This document shows positions 8,179-16,250 of a stretch of 37,956 nucleotides of DNA, in pieces; the stretch's first letter is position 1, and each line of letters starts with the position of its first letter. The DNA comes from Acetobacteraceae bacterium (GTDB taxonomy: Bacteria; Pseudomonadota; Alphaproteobacteria; Acetobacterales; Acetobacteraceae): positions 280,967 to 318,922 of the forward strand of contig DNXO01000034.1 in the NCBI GenBank assembly GCA_003506895.1, in the 5' to 3' direction. A program made the translations under genes and the position numbers. Below the pieces are notes generated by a model that searched no databases, was not told the origin of the DNA, and saw nothing but the letters and a program-made list of their open reading frames with translations.

Positions 8179-9015
8179 ATGCCAGTCAAGAATATCCGCG
8201 GCGTCGATATCGTCTACGAAATCCTGGGCAAGGATGGTCCATGGGTCACCGTCACCCCCGGCGGCCGCCGCGGCATGGACAGCGAGCGCGTGCTGGCGAG
8301 CTTGATCGCCGACGCCGGTTACCGGGTGCTGATCCATGATCGCCGCAACATGGGTGCCTCCGGTATCGCCTTCCCTGGCACCAATGAAAGCTACGAACAG
8401 GCCGAGGATTTGCTGGCGCTGCTGCAAGCACTCGGTACCGGCCCGGCCTACATCGCTGGCTCGTCGTCGGGCGCCCGCATGTCGATCCTGCTGGCGCAAA
8501 ACCACCCCCAGGCGGTCAAGGGGCTGCTGCTATGGCGCGTGACCGGCGGCGATTATGCGGCCGAGCGGTTGGCATTCAACTACTACGAGCAATACATCGC
8601 CGCCGTGGATAAAGGCGGCATCGACGCCGTACTCGCCACCGACCACTTCGCGGCGATGGTCAAAGCCAACCCGGTGAACGGCGAGACGCTGCGCCAGATG
8701 GGCACCGTGGCGTTCAAGGACGCGATGGAGCGCTGGCTGAACGGATTCCGAACCGACTGCGGCTACCCGGTTGCCGGTATCAGCCCGGAGAACATGCGAA
8801 AGATCACGCTGCCCGCGATCGTGGTTCCGGGGAACGACAAGATCCATCCGCCCGCACCTGGCCAGGCCGCGCACCGGATGCTGCCGAACAGCGTCTATCA
8901 GGAAGTGCTGACCCAGCAGATCGACGCCGACGTCGATTTCGCCGGCTGGGAACGCGCCACCGGCACCCTCGCCGCTCGGTTTATCGACTTCCTGCGCGGG
9001 CAAGCCAGACACTGA
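8179..9015 (+). CDS. Alpha/beta hydrolase
   Basis: This 278-residue soluble protein begins at an ATG with GGGAGGA 9 nt upstream; the longer frame from 8116 lies in the divergent promoter region. The oxyanion-hole region reads TPGGRRGMD and the nucleophile elbow reads AGSSSGAR, with Ser in the G-x-S-x-G centre. The acidic residue is probably the Asp of VPGNDKIHP. A clear catalytic histidine is not seen where the family has it, roughly 20-30 residues after the acid; the only nearby histidines are in NDKIHP, in QAAHRM and at the final residue. The enzyme is divergent from an HpaB-like monooxygenase, so it may hydrolyse a ring-cleavage or ester intermediate of the same route. Substrate unknown. 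Confidence 0.82.
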   Translation: MPVKNIRGVDIVYEILGKDGPWVTVTPGGRRGMDSERVLASLIADAGYRVLIHDRRNMGASGIAFPGTNESYEQAEDLLALLQALGTGPAYIAGSSSGARMSILLAQNHPQAVKGLLLWRVTGGDYAAERLAFNYYEQYIAAVDKGGIDAVLATDHFAAMVKANPVNGETLRQMGTVAFKDAMERWLNGFRTDCGYPVAGISPENMRKITLPAIVVPGNDKIHPPAPGQAAHRMLPNSVYQEVLTQQIDADVDFAGWERATGTLAARFIDFLRGQARH

Positions 9016-9023
9016 GCCTGTAA

Positions 9024-9055
9024 GGCAAGGGGGCGGTCACCAAACCGCCCCTGCC
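9024..9055. terminator. Bidirectional terminator between hydrolase and glycosyltransferase genes
   Basis: GGGGCGGT (9030-9037) pairs perfectly with ACCGCCCC (9044-9051) around a 6-nt loop. An outer GGCA/TGCC pair (9024-9027 with 9052-9055) extends it past a 2-nt bulge. It sits between two convergent genes and so probably ends both transcripts; no long T-run is present. Confidence 0.6.
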
Positions 9056-9103
9056 GGTTCAGGCGATTTTCCGGCCGACGGCATTCCAAGAAAATGCTGT
9101 CTG

Positions 9104-10534
9104 CTATTGGGTCAATATCGATTTATCGGACCCACCACGTCGTCCGGTTACCCGGTAAATCGTGAACCCCGCCATCCCGGACCCCGGCCGTTCGGCGCCG
9201 CCGACCTGTTCGACGCCAGACCACTCCGCCGGATCGGGCGCGTCTGTCCGGCGGGAGTCCACGACCAGCAGACCCACTTCCCCACCGAGCGGGATTTGGG
9301 GCAGCGCGAACAGCCGCCACCTTGCGTCGACGCCCACGATCCGGTCGTCAGGGAGCCACCAGGCCAGTTCACTCGCGACCGCATAGCCATCCGCCGCGAC
9401 GAAACTGGCGCCGACGGTTCGCCGAACAGTCTCGACCTGTCGCGCGAGGCTGTCCCATCCCTTGAGGCGCATCGCGACCGGATCAAAACGCGGCGGCAGC
9501 GGAAGCAGACCCGTCGTGGCCTGGGCATAGACAAGTGCGGTGATCCCGAAGCCCAAAAGCGCCGCCCCTTTCCACCAGCGGTCCTGGATCGCCAAACCCC
9601 CGGCCGCCAGCACCAGGGCCGGGTAGATGATCGCCGGCCAGTTGCCTTGCACCCGGTCGCCGAACGCGTGCTGCACGAAGACCAGTACGGGCGGCAGCGA
9701 CAATGCCGCCAGCAACGCCCAGCGCGGATCGCGCCACCGCCGGACGGCCGCCACCAAACCCGCCATGCACAACAGCCAAACCAGGGGGGTTGCAAGGCCG
9801 ATCTGGCTTCCGGCCAGCTCCGCCAGAAAACCGATCGCACGGCTTGGCTGCCAATCCTGCACGCGCCCGCCCTGCTTGACGAAGCCGGCCCAGTCATGCG
9901 CGGCGTTCCAAAGCACAACCGGGACGAATAGAGCGAAGCCAGCCGCCGCGGCCGCCCAGGGCTGCCAACGCCGAAGCCAAAGCCGCGACGATGGGATCAG
10001 CACGTTCCACAGACCGATGCCGATCCACAGGAACAGCGCGGTGTATTTGCTGTCCAACGCCAAGCCGGCGGCAATTCCGGCGGTCAACCACCACCACCCG
10101 CCCTCGTTCCGCCCCTTGGCCGCCGCGACCCGCGCCATCGCCCATAGAGTCGCCGTCCAGAAGAACAGCAGCGGCGAATCCGGAGTCATGATCACCGACC
10201 CGACGCCCAGCAGCAGCGAGGCGTTGATCAGCACCGCCGCCACCACACCAGCTTTGGTGCCGGGGAACAGCGCCCGCCCGGCGTCGAACAACATCCAGGA
10301 GGCTATGGCGGCAGCCAGCGGGCCGAGCAGCCGGACGCCAAGAGCGGTTTGTCCGAATACCGACGTGCCAGCCTTGATCCACAACGCCACCATCGGCGGA
10401 TGATCCAGGTAACCGCCTGCCAACGCGTGCGACCATACCCAGTAATAGGTCTCGTCCGGTGCCAGCGGGACCGTCGCCGCCACCGCCAGCCGTATCAGGG
10501 TCACCGCCGCCAGGGCGACGGCGAGACTCCTCAC
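9104..10534 (-). CDS. Membrane glycosyltransferase, GT39/ArnT-like (PMT_2 family)
   Basis: The product (476 residues from the GTG at 10534) is a polytopic membrane protein with roughly ten hydrophobic segments. Near the N-terminus LAPDETYYWVWS carries the acidic Asp-Glu pair that in this GT-C fold family binds the polyprenyl-phosphate sugar donor or metal, and GGYLDHPPMVAL is a family block. TPDSPLLFFWT and DSKYTALFLWIGIGL are further typical segments. These enzymes transfer a sugar from a polyprenyl phosphate to a lipid or protein in the periplasm. The GTG at 10534 overlaps the stop of the upstream GT2-GtrA gene by 4 bp (GTGA), a translational-coupling arrangement; another in-frame GTG at 10576 is possible. 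The adjacent GT2 protein is the natural source of its polyprenyl-linked donor. Confidence 0.85.
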   Translation of the reverse strand: MRSLAVALAAVTLIRLAVAATVPLAPDETYYWVWSHALAGGYLDHPPMVALWIKAGTSVFGQTALGVRLLGPLAAAIASWMLFDAGRALFPGTKAGVVAAVLINASLLLGVGSVIMTPDSPLLFFWTATLWAMARVAAAKGRNEGGWWWLTAGIAAGLALDSKYTALFLWIGIGLWNVLIPSSRLWLRRWQPWAAAAAGFALFVPVVLWNAAHDWAGFVKQGGRVQDWQPSRAIGFLAELAGSQIGLATPLVWLLCMAGLVAAVRRWRDPRWALLAALSLPPVLVFVQHAFGDRVQGNWPAIIYPALVLAAGGLAIQDRWWKGAALLGFGITALVYAQATTGLLPLPPRFDPVAMRLKGWDSLARQVETVRRTVGASFVAADGYAVASELAWWLPDDRIVGVDARWRLFALPQIPLGGEVGLLVVDSRRTDAPDPAEWSGVEQVGGAERPGSGMAGFTIYRVTGRRGGSDKSILTQ

Positions 10535-11670
10535 CGGGAACGCCAGACCAGCGTCGCCGAGACCGCGTAGTTCCACACCACGCCGATCATCGCGCCGATC
10601 CCGCCGGCGACGGTCCAGGTGGTGTGCCGCTCATACAACACCTGCGCGATGCCGATATTCGCGATCGCGCCGAAGCCGCAGACGACCATGAACAGGATCA
10701 GTCCGCGCCACAGCCTGGGGCCCCTCAATCGCTGGTCGCGGTAGGTGATCGCGTTGTTGAGCTGGAAGTTGAACACCATCGCCACCAGCGTCGCGATGGT
10801 CTGCTCCGCCTCGAACCCCAGATTCGTGGTCTGCCGCGCCAGGGCCAGGATCAGCAGGTGCACGACGACACCCAGCGCGCCGACCAGGGCGAAGGAGAAG
10901 AATCGCAGCGGCAGCAGGCCGCCGAACACCTTGTCCAGCAGCAAGCCACCGAACTGGATCATCACCAGCGCGTCCATCTTGCTCTCGCCGGCGGCCCGTT
11001 CGCGGAACCGGGCGGGAACCTCCAGCACCCGCAGCGGCGCCGTGCTGCTGAGCACGAGATCCAGCAAGATCTTGAACCCCTGCCCGTTCAGGCCACGGGC
11101 GAGATCCTCGAACAACGGGCGGGGCAGCATGAAGAAGCCGCTCATCGGGTCGGTCAGGCGCACCGGCAGGAAGGCCTGGGCCAGCCAGATTCCACCATCG
11201 GACAGGACATGACGGAACTTGCTGGAGAGACCGGCATTGTCTCCGCCCTCGACATGACGGCTGGCGACGGCGATGTCGTAGCCGCCGCCCTGGAGGGCCG
11301 ACAACATCACCGGCAGGCGGGTTTCATCGTGCTGCAGATCGCCGTCGATGACCGCGACGTAGTCGGCCGAGGAGGACAACGCGCCCTCGATCACGGCCGA
11401 GGCAAGGCCGCGCCGGCCGATCCGGCGGATACAACGCACCCGCGGGTCCAGCCCGGCAATCCGGCGGACTTCCTGGGTGGTGCCGTCGGGGCTGTTGTCA
11501 TCGACGTAGATCACTTCCCACGCGATGCCCGCCAGCGCCGCGTCCAGCTTTTCGATCATCGGCGCGACGTTCGGGCGTTCGTTGAAACAGGGGACGATGA
11601 CGCTCAGCGTCGGAGATCGGCGAACCGCCGGCGACCCTGCCTGTCTGTCCTGAGTGGTCACGTCGGGCAT
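10531..11670 (-). CDS. GT2 polyprenyl-phosphate glycosyltransferase fused to a GtrA domain
   Basis: The 379-residue protein has an N-terminal dolichol-phosphate-mannose-synthase-like GT2 domain: SVIVPCFNE (about 23-31), YVDDNSPDGT (about 55-64) and the DGD metal motif at 109-111 followed by LQHDE. After about residue 250 there are four membrane segments of a GtrA domain, a flippase-like module. Such fusions make a polyprenyl-phosphate sugar and help present it across the inner membrane. The start at 11670 (MPDVTTQD) is preferred over 11718 because the added residues are not family-like. It overlaps the downstream GT39 gene by 4 bp, so the pair is one operon for decorating a lipid or glycan. 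It is divergent from the PEP-CTERM gene. Confidence 0.87.
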   Translation of the reverse strand: MPDVTTQDRQAGSPAVRRSPTLSVIVPCFNERPNVAPMIEKLDAALAGIAWEVIYVDDNSPDGTTQEVRRIAGLDPRVRCIRRIGRRGLASAVIEGALSSSADYVAVIDGDLQHDETRLPVMLSALQGGGYDIAVASRHVEGGDNAGLSSKFRHVLSDGGIWLAQAFLPVRLTDPMSGFFMLPRPLFEDLARGLNGQGFKILLDLVLSSTAPLRVLEVPARFRERAAGESKMDALVMIQFGGLLLDKVFGGLLPLRFFSFALVGALGVVVHLLILALARQTTNLGFEAEQTIATLVAMVFNFQLNNAITYRDQRLRGPRLWRGLILFMVVCGFGAIANIGIAQVLYERHTTWTVAGGIGAMIGVVWNYAVSATLVWRSR

Positions 11671-11769
11671 GGTGTTCCGTTTCAATCCCGCGGGCAAGCT
11701 GTAGTGGCGGAGATACAAGACGGACGCGGCAGGTCAAGAGGAATGGCGCAGCCACAACCCTGGGTTAGT

Positions 11770-11797
11770 TTTACAATAAGTCAAATATGAGTTTTAT
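11770..11797 (+). promoter_or_regulatory. Candidate promoter of the PEP-CTERM protein gene
   Basis: The only clearly AT-rich patch in this area holds TTTACA (11770-11775) and TTTTAT (11792-11797) with a 16-bp spacer, about 65 bp upstream of the start codon. The match to the housekeeping consensus is moderate, 5/6 and 4/6. Confidence 0.35.
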
Positions 11798-11861
11798 GTT
11801 GATTTTTTGGACGGTTCCTGGTATGAGCAGTCCACGACACCGTTGAATCCGACCCACCTTC

Positions 11862-13193
11862 ATGACCCGCCGCCCCGCCCGTATCGTCGCCTTGCTCGCC
11901 GCGCTGGCAGCCGCATCAAGCGCTTCCGCCCGCGCCGGCACGATTTCGACCAGCGAGATTTTCAGCCAGTTCAACGCGGTTATCTATGGAAATTTCTCCA
12001 GCACGTCCGACGTCGAGGGTCGTACCGTGGTCGGCGGCAACCTGACCGGTGGGGCGACGTTCGACCTCAACCCGGCAGGGGCGTCCCCATCGTCTTATTC
12101 GGCGTTGACTGTCTATGACAGCGCGACATCTGGCGGAAACTACAACATCAATAGCGCCGGCGGAGTCACGATCGCCGGCAGCAACAATGTCTCTTTCAAC
12201 CTCAATGGGGGCGGATCGGCCTATGTCGGCGGCGCCAATACCGGCAACCTGACCACCTCGAACGGTTCGGGCAACCTGACGGTCGTCGGCGCGAATACCG
12301 GCACCCTGCAACTCAACAGCAGCGGCAGCGTCTATGTCGGCGGTACGACCGGCGGTATCGGCGTCAATGGCACCGCGGCGGTGTCGATCAACGGCAGCAC
12401 CACCGCCAACGTGAACCTGAACGGCGGCGGCACGGTCGCGTTGGCCGGCAGCAACTACGGCACCATCAGCCTGAACGGCGGATCGGTCAGCTACACCGGC
12501 GCCAAGGGCAACATGAACCTGAACGGCGGCGCGACCGCGACCCAGGTGCCCAGCCTTAGCCTGACACCGCCCGCCAGCACGCTGGGCTCATTCGCCTCGG
12601 TCTTCCAGACACAGTTGACCAGCCTGTCCACCCAGTTGAGCGGCGTCGCCGCCAACAGCGGCGTCACGGCGTCGAACGGGGCGATCGCCTTCAACGCCGC
12701 CCCGAACACCAGCGGCGTCGCGGTGTTCGACGTCAACACGTCGGTATTCGCCCCCAACTCGACGGTGACGATCAACCTTGATGGCGCGACGTCCGTGATC
12801 ATCAACGTCAACGTCGATCGCTGCGTGCAGAGCAACTGTTCATTTTCGCTGCCGAACAGCCTGAACTTCAACAACCCCACCGGCTACGCGGCGACGGTGC
12901 TGTGGAATTTCGTCAATGCGACGAACCTGACGTTCAGCAACGAGTTCGGCGGGTCAATCCTGGCCCCCTTGGCCGCGGTGACAAACAACGCACCCATCGA
13001 CGGCACGCTGGTCGCGGCGAGCTACAGCGGCAACGGGGAGCTGCACAGCCACCCCTATACCGGCACGTTTCCCTCGGCCCAGATAATTTCTACAGGTCAG
13101 GGCCAGGTCGCGGCGCCCGAACCCGCCAGCTTGGCAGTGATTGGTTCGGCCCTTGCCGGGTTGGCCACACTGCGGCGGCGGCGGCGGAAATAA
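11862..13193 (+). CDS. Choice-of-anchor A family exported protein with PEP-CTERM sorting signal
   Basis: The 443-residue product has an N-terminal signal peptide (RRPARIVALLAALAAASSASARA). The body matches the choice-of-anchor A domain: it opens with FNAVIYGNFSSTSDVEGR and VVGGNL and closes with GSILAPLAAVTNNAPIDGTL and YSGNGELHSHPYTGTF. Between residues about 90 and 225 there is a low-complexity Gly/Asn/Thr/Ser region of imperfect units of about 20 residues (NLNGGG, YVGGANTGNL and similar), probably a beta-solenoid. The C-terminus is a canonical PEP-CTERM tail: PEPAS, a hydrophobic stretch, then RRRRR. PEP-CTERM proteins are processed by an exosortase and are linked to extracellular polysaccharide. 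No exosortase gene is in the window, but the divergent operon encodes two glycosyltransferases. No good RBS is visible before the ATG at 11862. Confidence 0.88.
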   Translation: MTRRPARIVALLAALAAASSASARAGTISTSEIFSQFNAVIYGNFSSTSDVEGRTVVGGNLTGGATFDLNPAGASPSSYSALTVYDSATSGGNYNINSAGGVTIAGSNNVSFNLNGGGSAYVGGANTGNLTTSNGSGNLTVVGANTGTLQLNSSGSVYVGGTTGGIGVNGTAAVSINGSTTANVNLNGGGTVALAGSNYGTISLNGGSVSYTGAKGNMNLNGGATATQVPSLSLTPPASTLGSFASVFQTQLTSLSTQLSGVAANSGVTASNGAIAFNAAPNTSGVAVFDVNTSVFAPNSTVTINLDGATSVIINVNVDRCVQSNCSFSLPNSLNFNNPTGYAATVLWNFVNATNLTFSNEFGGSILAPLAAVTNNAPIDGTLVAASYSGNGELHSHPYTGTFPSAQIISTGQGQVAAPEPASLAVIGSALAGLATLRRRRRK

Positions 13194-13264
13194 CCCCCCT
13201 CGTGGCAGCGAAGACCTGCCATGCCGATACAACCGACCTGTCATCAACCCGACGCTTGCAGACT

Positions 13265-13288
13265 CCCCCACACCCGCCTATGTGGGGG
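13265..13288 (+). terminator. Perfect 8-bp hairpin between the PEP-CTERM gene and guaB
   Basis: CCCCCACA (13265-13272) and TGTGGGGG (13281-13288) form a perfect stem with an 8-nt loop. It ends 30 nt before the guaB start codon and begins about 70 nt after the PEP-CTERM stop. There is no T-run. It may end the upstream transcript or lie in the guaB leader. Confidence 0.45.
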
Positions 13289-13318
13289 CGCCAAGGTAGC
13301 GGAAAGGCTCGCCCGCCC

Positions 13319-14836
13319 ATGGCACTCGACAATTCTCAGCTTTCGATCGACTCGGCTACCACCGCTTCGCCCATGTCACGGGTGCAAGAAGCTCTGGCGT
13401 TCGACGATGTACTCGTCGTTCCAGCCTACTCCCAGGTTCTTCCGTCCGCCACCAACACCATCACCCGTCTGACGCGCGGCATCACGCTGAACATCCCGCT
13501 GATCTCCGCCGCGATGGACACCGTCACCGAAGCGGAAATGGCCATCACCATGGCCCAGCTTGGCGGCATGGGCGTCATCCACAAGAACATGACGCCCGAG
13601 GAACAGGCCGCACAGGTTCGCCGCGTCAAGAAATACGAATCCGGCATGGTGGTGAACCCGCTCACCATCCATCCCGACCAGACCCTGGCCGACGTAAGAT
13701 TGCTGATGACGACACAGCGAATCAGCGGCATCCCGGTGGTTGAGCGGGAAACCAACCGCCTCGTCGGCATCGTCACCAACCGCGACGTCCGTTTCGCCAC
13801 CGACCCTCTGCTGAAGGTCTATGAACTGATGACGCGGGAAAACCTCGTCACGGTCACCGCCGACGTCGGCGCCGATCGGGCAAGGCACCTGCTCCACAAG
13901 CACCGGATCGAAAAGCTGATCGTCGTTGACGACGCCTATCGCTGCATCGGCCTGATCACCGTCAAGGACATGGACAAGGCCGAGTCGCACCCGCTCGCCA
14001 ATAAGGACGAACTCGGCCGCCTGCGTGTCGCCGCCGCCACCGGGGTTGGCCCAGACGGCGAGACCCGCGCTCGGGCACTGGTTGCAGCGGAAACCGACAT
14101 CATCGTGGTGGACACCGCGCATGGTCATTCCGAGGGCGTGCTGCGGGCGGTGGAGGCGATCAAGAAATCCTCCAACACCGTTCAGGTCATCGCCGGCAAC
14201 GTCGCGACGCCGGAAGGCGCTCGGGCGCTCATCGCGGCCGGCGTGGACGCGGTGAAAATCGGCATCGGCCCGGGCAGCATCTGCACCACGCGCATCGTCG
14301 CCGGTGTCGGCGTGCCGCAGTTCACCGCGGTGATGGAAACGGCGGCGGCCTGCCGCGAACAGGGCGTCCCGGCGATCGCCGATGGCGGCATGCGGACCAG
14401 CGGCGACGTCGTCAAGGCGATCGCGGCCGGCGCCGACTGCTGCATGATCGGCAGCCTGCTCGCAGGCACGGATGAGGCACCGGGTGAGGTGTTCCTGTAT
14501 CAGGGCCGGTCGTACAAATCCTATCGCGGCATGGGCAGCCTTGGGGCAATGGCCCGCGGATCGGCCGACCGGTATTTCCAGCAGGACATCAAGGATCAGT
14601 TGAAACTGGTGCCCGAGGGCGTGGAAGGCCGCGTCGGCTACAAGGGCCCGGTCGCAAACGTGGTGCATCAGCTCGTCGGCGGGTTGAAGGCCGGCATGGG
14701 CTACACCGGCAGCGCCGACATCGCCACGCTGCAGGCGAATACACGCTTCCGCCGGGTGACCGGTGCCGGGCTGCGTGAAAGCCACGTCCACGACGTAGCG
14801 ATCGATCGCGAGGCGCCCAACTACCGGCAAGACTGA
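13319..14836 (+). CDS. guaB: IMP dehydrogenase
   Basis: GuaB oxidises IMP to XMP with NAD+, the committed step of GMP synthesis, in the cytoplasm. The 505-residue protein is slightly longer than the usual 485-500. The N-terminal FDDVLVVPAYS block is at 28-38, followed by two CBS domains (about 110-225) inserted in the TIM barrel. The catalytic loop GIGPGSICTTRIV has Cys322, and the flap region carries YRGMGSLGAM. The start at 13319 has GGAAAGG about 10 nt upstream; an alternative ATG at 13373 would remove an 18-residue unconserved leader. The open frame extends much further upstream (to 12902), but that part overlaps the PEP-CTERM gene and is not GuaB-like. The gene converges with rpsD on a shared terminator; the 224 bp between guaB and that terminator hold nothing I recognise. 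Confidence 0.97.
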   Translation: MALDNSQLSIDSATTASPMSRVQEALAFDDVLVVPAYSQVLPSATNTITRLTRGITLNIPLISAAMDTVTEAEMAITMAQLGGMGVIHKNMTPEEQAAQVRRVKKYESGMVVNPLTIHPDQTLADVRLLMTTQRISGIPVVERETNRLVGIVTNRDVRFATDPLLKVYELMTRENLVTVTADVGADRARHLLHKHRIEKLIVVDDAYRCIGLITVKDMDKAESHPLANKDELGRLRVAAATGVGPDGETRARALVAAETDIIVVDTAHGHSEGVLRAVEAIKKSSNTVQVIAGNVATPEGARALIAAGVDAVKIGIGPGSICTTRIVAGVGVPQFTAVMETAAACREQGVPAIADGGMRTSGDVVKAIAAGADCCMIGSLLAGTDEAPGEVFLYQGRSYKSYRGMGSLGAMARGSADRYFQQDIKDQLKLVPEGVEGRVGYKGPVANVVHQLVGGLKAGMGYTGSADIATLQANTRFRRVTGAGLRESHVHDVAIDREAPNYRQD

Positions 14837-15060
14837 CAGGACACGCGGGCCGGGGTCTGATGCAGGCCCTGCCCTGTGTCATAGTCCGGCGCGGCGCAAA
14901 CAGGAGCGGGTACGGAGCGAGGGCAATCCGCCCTTCCGTCATGGCCGAGCGTGTCGCTGCCGTGACGGTCTCCACCGGCCGTGCGTCCATCGAAGCGGTT
15001 ATTTCCCCGCAGCCCCTTACCCTGACGCGCATCAGGCAGCGCCCCGCCCGCCCCAAACGC

Positions 15061-15095
15061 AAAACCGGCGGCACCCTGGGGGTGCCGCCGGTTTT
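15061..15095. terminator. Bidirectional intrinsic terminator of guaB and rpsD
   Basis: AAAACCGGCGGCACC (15061-15075) and its exact reverse complement (15081-15095) form a perfect 15-bp stem with a 5-nt loop. The A-start and T-end give a short U-tract in both directions. It lies 23 bp beyond the rpsD stop and downstream of guaB, so it can serve both convergent genes. Confidence 0.88.
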
Positions 15096-15118
15096 GTATC
15101 GTCTGACCGTGGTGTCGA

Positions 15119-15733
15119 TTAACGCGAGTAGAATTCGACCACCAGGTTCGGTTCCATCTGAACCGGATACGGCACGTCCGACAGCTTCGGCGCGCGGGCA
15201 AAGCGGCCCTTCATCGCGCGGTGATCGACTTCCAGATACTCCGGAACGTCACGCTCGCTGCTCTGGGTCGCGTCCAGCACCACGGCGAGCTGCTTGGATT
15301 TCTCCTTCACCTCGATCGTGTCGTTGTCCTTCACCAGATAGGACGGAATGTTCACGCGCTTGCCGTTGACCAGCAGATGCCCGTGGTTGACGAACTGACG
15401 CGCGGCGAACGGCGTGACAGCGAACTTGAGGCGGTAGCACACCGCATCCAGCCGGCGCTCCAGGATCTCGATCAGGTTCTCCGAGGTGTCGCCCTTACGA
15501 CGAACCGCTTCCTCGTAGTACTTGCGGAACTGCTTCTCGCTGATGTTGCCGTAGTAGCCCTTCAGCTTCTGCTTCGCCATCAACTGCGTGCCGAAATCGG
15601 TCGGCTTCTTGCGGCGCTGGCCGTGCTGGCCGGGGCCGTACTCGCGCTTGTTGACGGGAGATTTCGGGCGGCCCCACAGGTTGATACCCAGGCGGCGGTT
15701 AATCTTGTACTTGCTTTCGGCGCGTTTAGTCAT
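15119..15733 (-). CDS. rpsD: 30S ribosomal protein S4
   Basis: S4 is a primary 16S rRNA-binding protein that starts 30S assembly and contributes to decoding accuracy. The 204-residue sequence shows the N-terminal KYKINRRLGINLWGRPKSP block without the zinc-binding cysteines found in some bacteria, then GPGQHGQRRKK, and an S4 RNA-binding domain from about residue 93 (RRLDAVCYRLKFA, FVNHGHLLVNGKRVNIPSY). Length is typical. It is a single-gene unit with its own promoter and terminator, as is usual for alphaproteobacteria, in which rpsD is often separate from the large ribosomal operons. Confidence 0.97.
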   Translation of the reverse strand: MTKRAESKYKINRRLGINLWGRPKSPVNKREYGPGQHGQRRKKPTDFGTQLMAKQKLKGYYGNISEKQFRKYYEEAVRRKGDTSENLIEILERRLDAVCYRLKFAVTPFAARQFVNHGHLLVNGKRVNIPSYLVKDNDTIEVKEKSKQLAVVLDATQSSERDVPEYLEVDHRAMKGRFARAPKLSDVPYPVQMEPNLVVEFYSR

Positions 15734-15848
15734 GGGCGCGTTGGCCCTTTCGTCCTGCTTGTTGCACCGGTAGGCCCAAGGGTCGCATACCCAAGGGCGG
15801 GCGCGGACCCCGAAGGCCCGTCCACGTTCCCGGCAGTGAAGAGCGGCG

Positions 15849-15878
15849 CGTATAGTCTTTCGGCTCGCGCCTTGTCAA
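15849..15878 (-). promoter_or_regulatory. rpsD: Candidate rpsD promoter
   Basis: On the minus strand a perfect TTGACA (15873-15878) is followed after 18 bp by TATACG (15849-15854). A start site near 15842 would give a leader of about 110 nt before the rpsD ATG. Confidence 0.55.
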
Positions 15879-15907
15879 ACCATCCCGTGCTGTTTAGCAA
15901 CCCGCCC

Positions 15908-16108
15908 ATGATCACACGCAGCGATATTATTTGGCTTGGCGTCGCGGCCGGCGTCATGGGCAGCCTGATCGGCGGCATGATGCTGGGCATCGGCATGGAC
16001 CTGATCGTCAACGGCCAACCCTGGGGATGGCTGCTTTTGCTGCCCGCCGCGCCAGTGTCGGCCCTGCCCGGCTGGCTTTTGGCCAGGAAACTCGCGTCCA
16101 AGGTCTGA
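15908..16108 (+). CDS. Small membrane protein (66 aa), unknown function
   Basis: The ATG at 15908 begins a 66-residue protein with two hydrophobic helices: WLGVAAGVMGSLIGGMMLGI (about 9-28), with glycine-zipper-like spacing, and WGWLLLLPAAPVSALPGWLL (about 39-58), ending in a basic RKLASKV tail. This topology suggests an inner-membrane protein with cytoplasmic C-terminus. No strong RBS is visible. A longer frame from 15221 exists but runs through rpsD on the other strand and is not credible. It is divergent from rpsD. Confidence 0.55.
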   Translation: MITRSDIIWLGVAAGVMGSLIGGMMLGIGMDLIVNGQPWGWLLLLPAAPVSALPGWLLARKLASKV

Positions 16109-16150
16109 TACCAGCCTGCGTTGATGCCGACTCTCCGGCGACGCCTTGCC

Positions 16151-16191
16151 GTCATGCCGACGAAGGTCTGCATCCACCCCTTCGGCATGAC
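16151..16191. repeat. Imperfect palindromic element (dispersed-repeat type)
   Basis: GTCATGCCGA (16151-16160) and TCGGCATGAC (16182-16191) form a perfect 10-bp stem around a 21-nt spacer. The phrase resembles short intergenic palindromes that occur in many copies in alphaproteobacterial genomes (inference); only one copy is seen here. Confidence 0.4.
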
Positions 16192-16206
16192 AGACCAAGG
16201 CCTGGA

Positions 16207-16226
16207 TGGCGGGCCTTCGCCCGCCA
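16207..16226 (-). terminator. Hairpin downstream of the SDR gene
   Basis: TGGCGGGC (16207-16214) and GCCCGCCA (16219-16226) form a perfect 8-bp stem with a CTTC tetraloop. It lies 24 bp past the stop codon of the minus-strand SDR gene and may also serve the plus-strand small membrane protein gene. No T-run is present. Confidence 0.5.
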
Positions 16227-16250
16227 AGCCGGCGATGCGGCAATGCAACG

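Noticed and set aside
11744..11760. Sigma-54 promoter upstream of the PEP-CTERM gene
   Set aside because: TGGCGC is present, but the second element (TTGC-type) is missing at the correct spacing.
12902..13318. 139-codon N-terminal extension of the guaB frame
   Set aside because: It overlaps the PEP-CTERM gene and the intergenic hairpin and is not like any IMP dehydrogenase; the ATG at 13319 has an RBS.
14837..15060. Possible gene between guaB and the shared terminator
   Set aside because: Frames here have poor composition and no RBS or family similarity.
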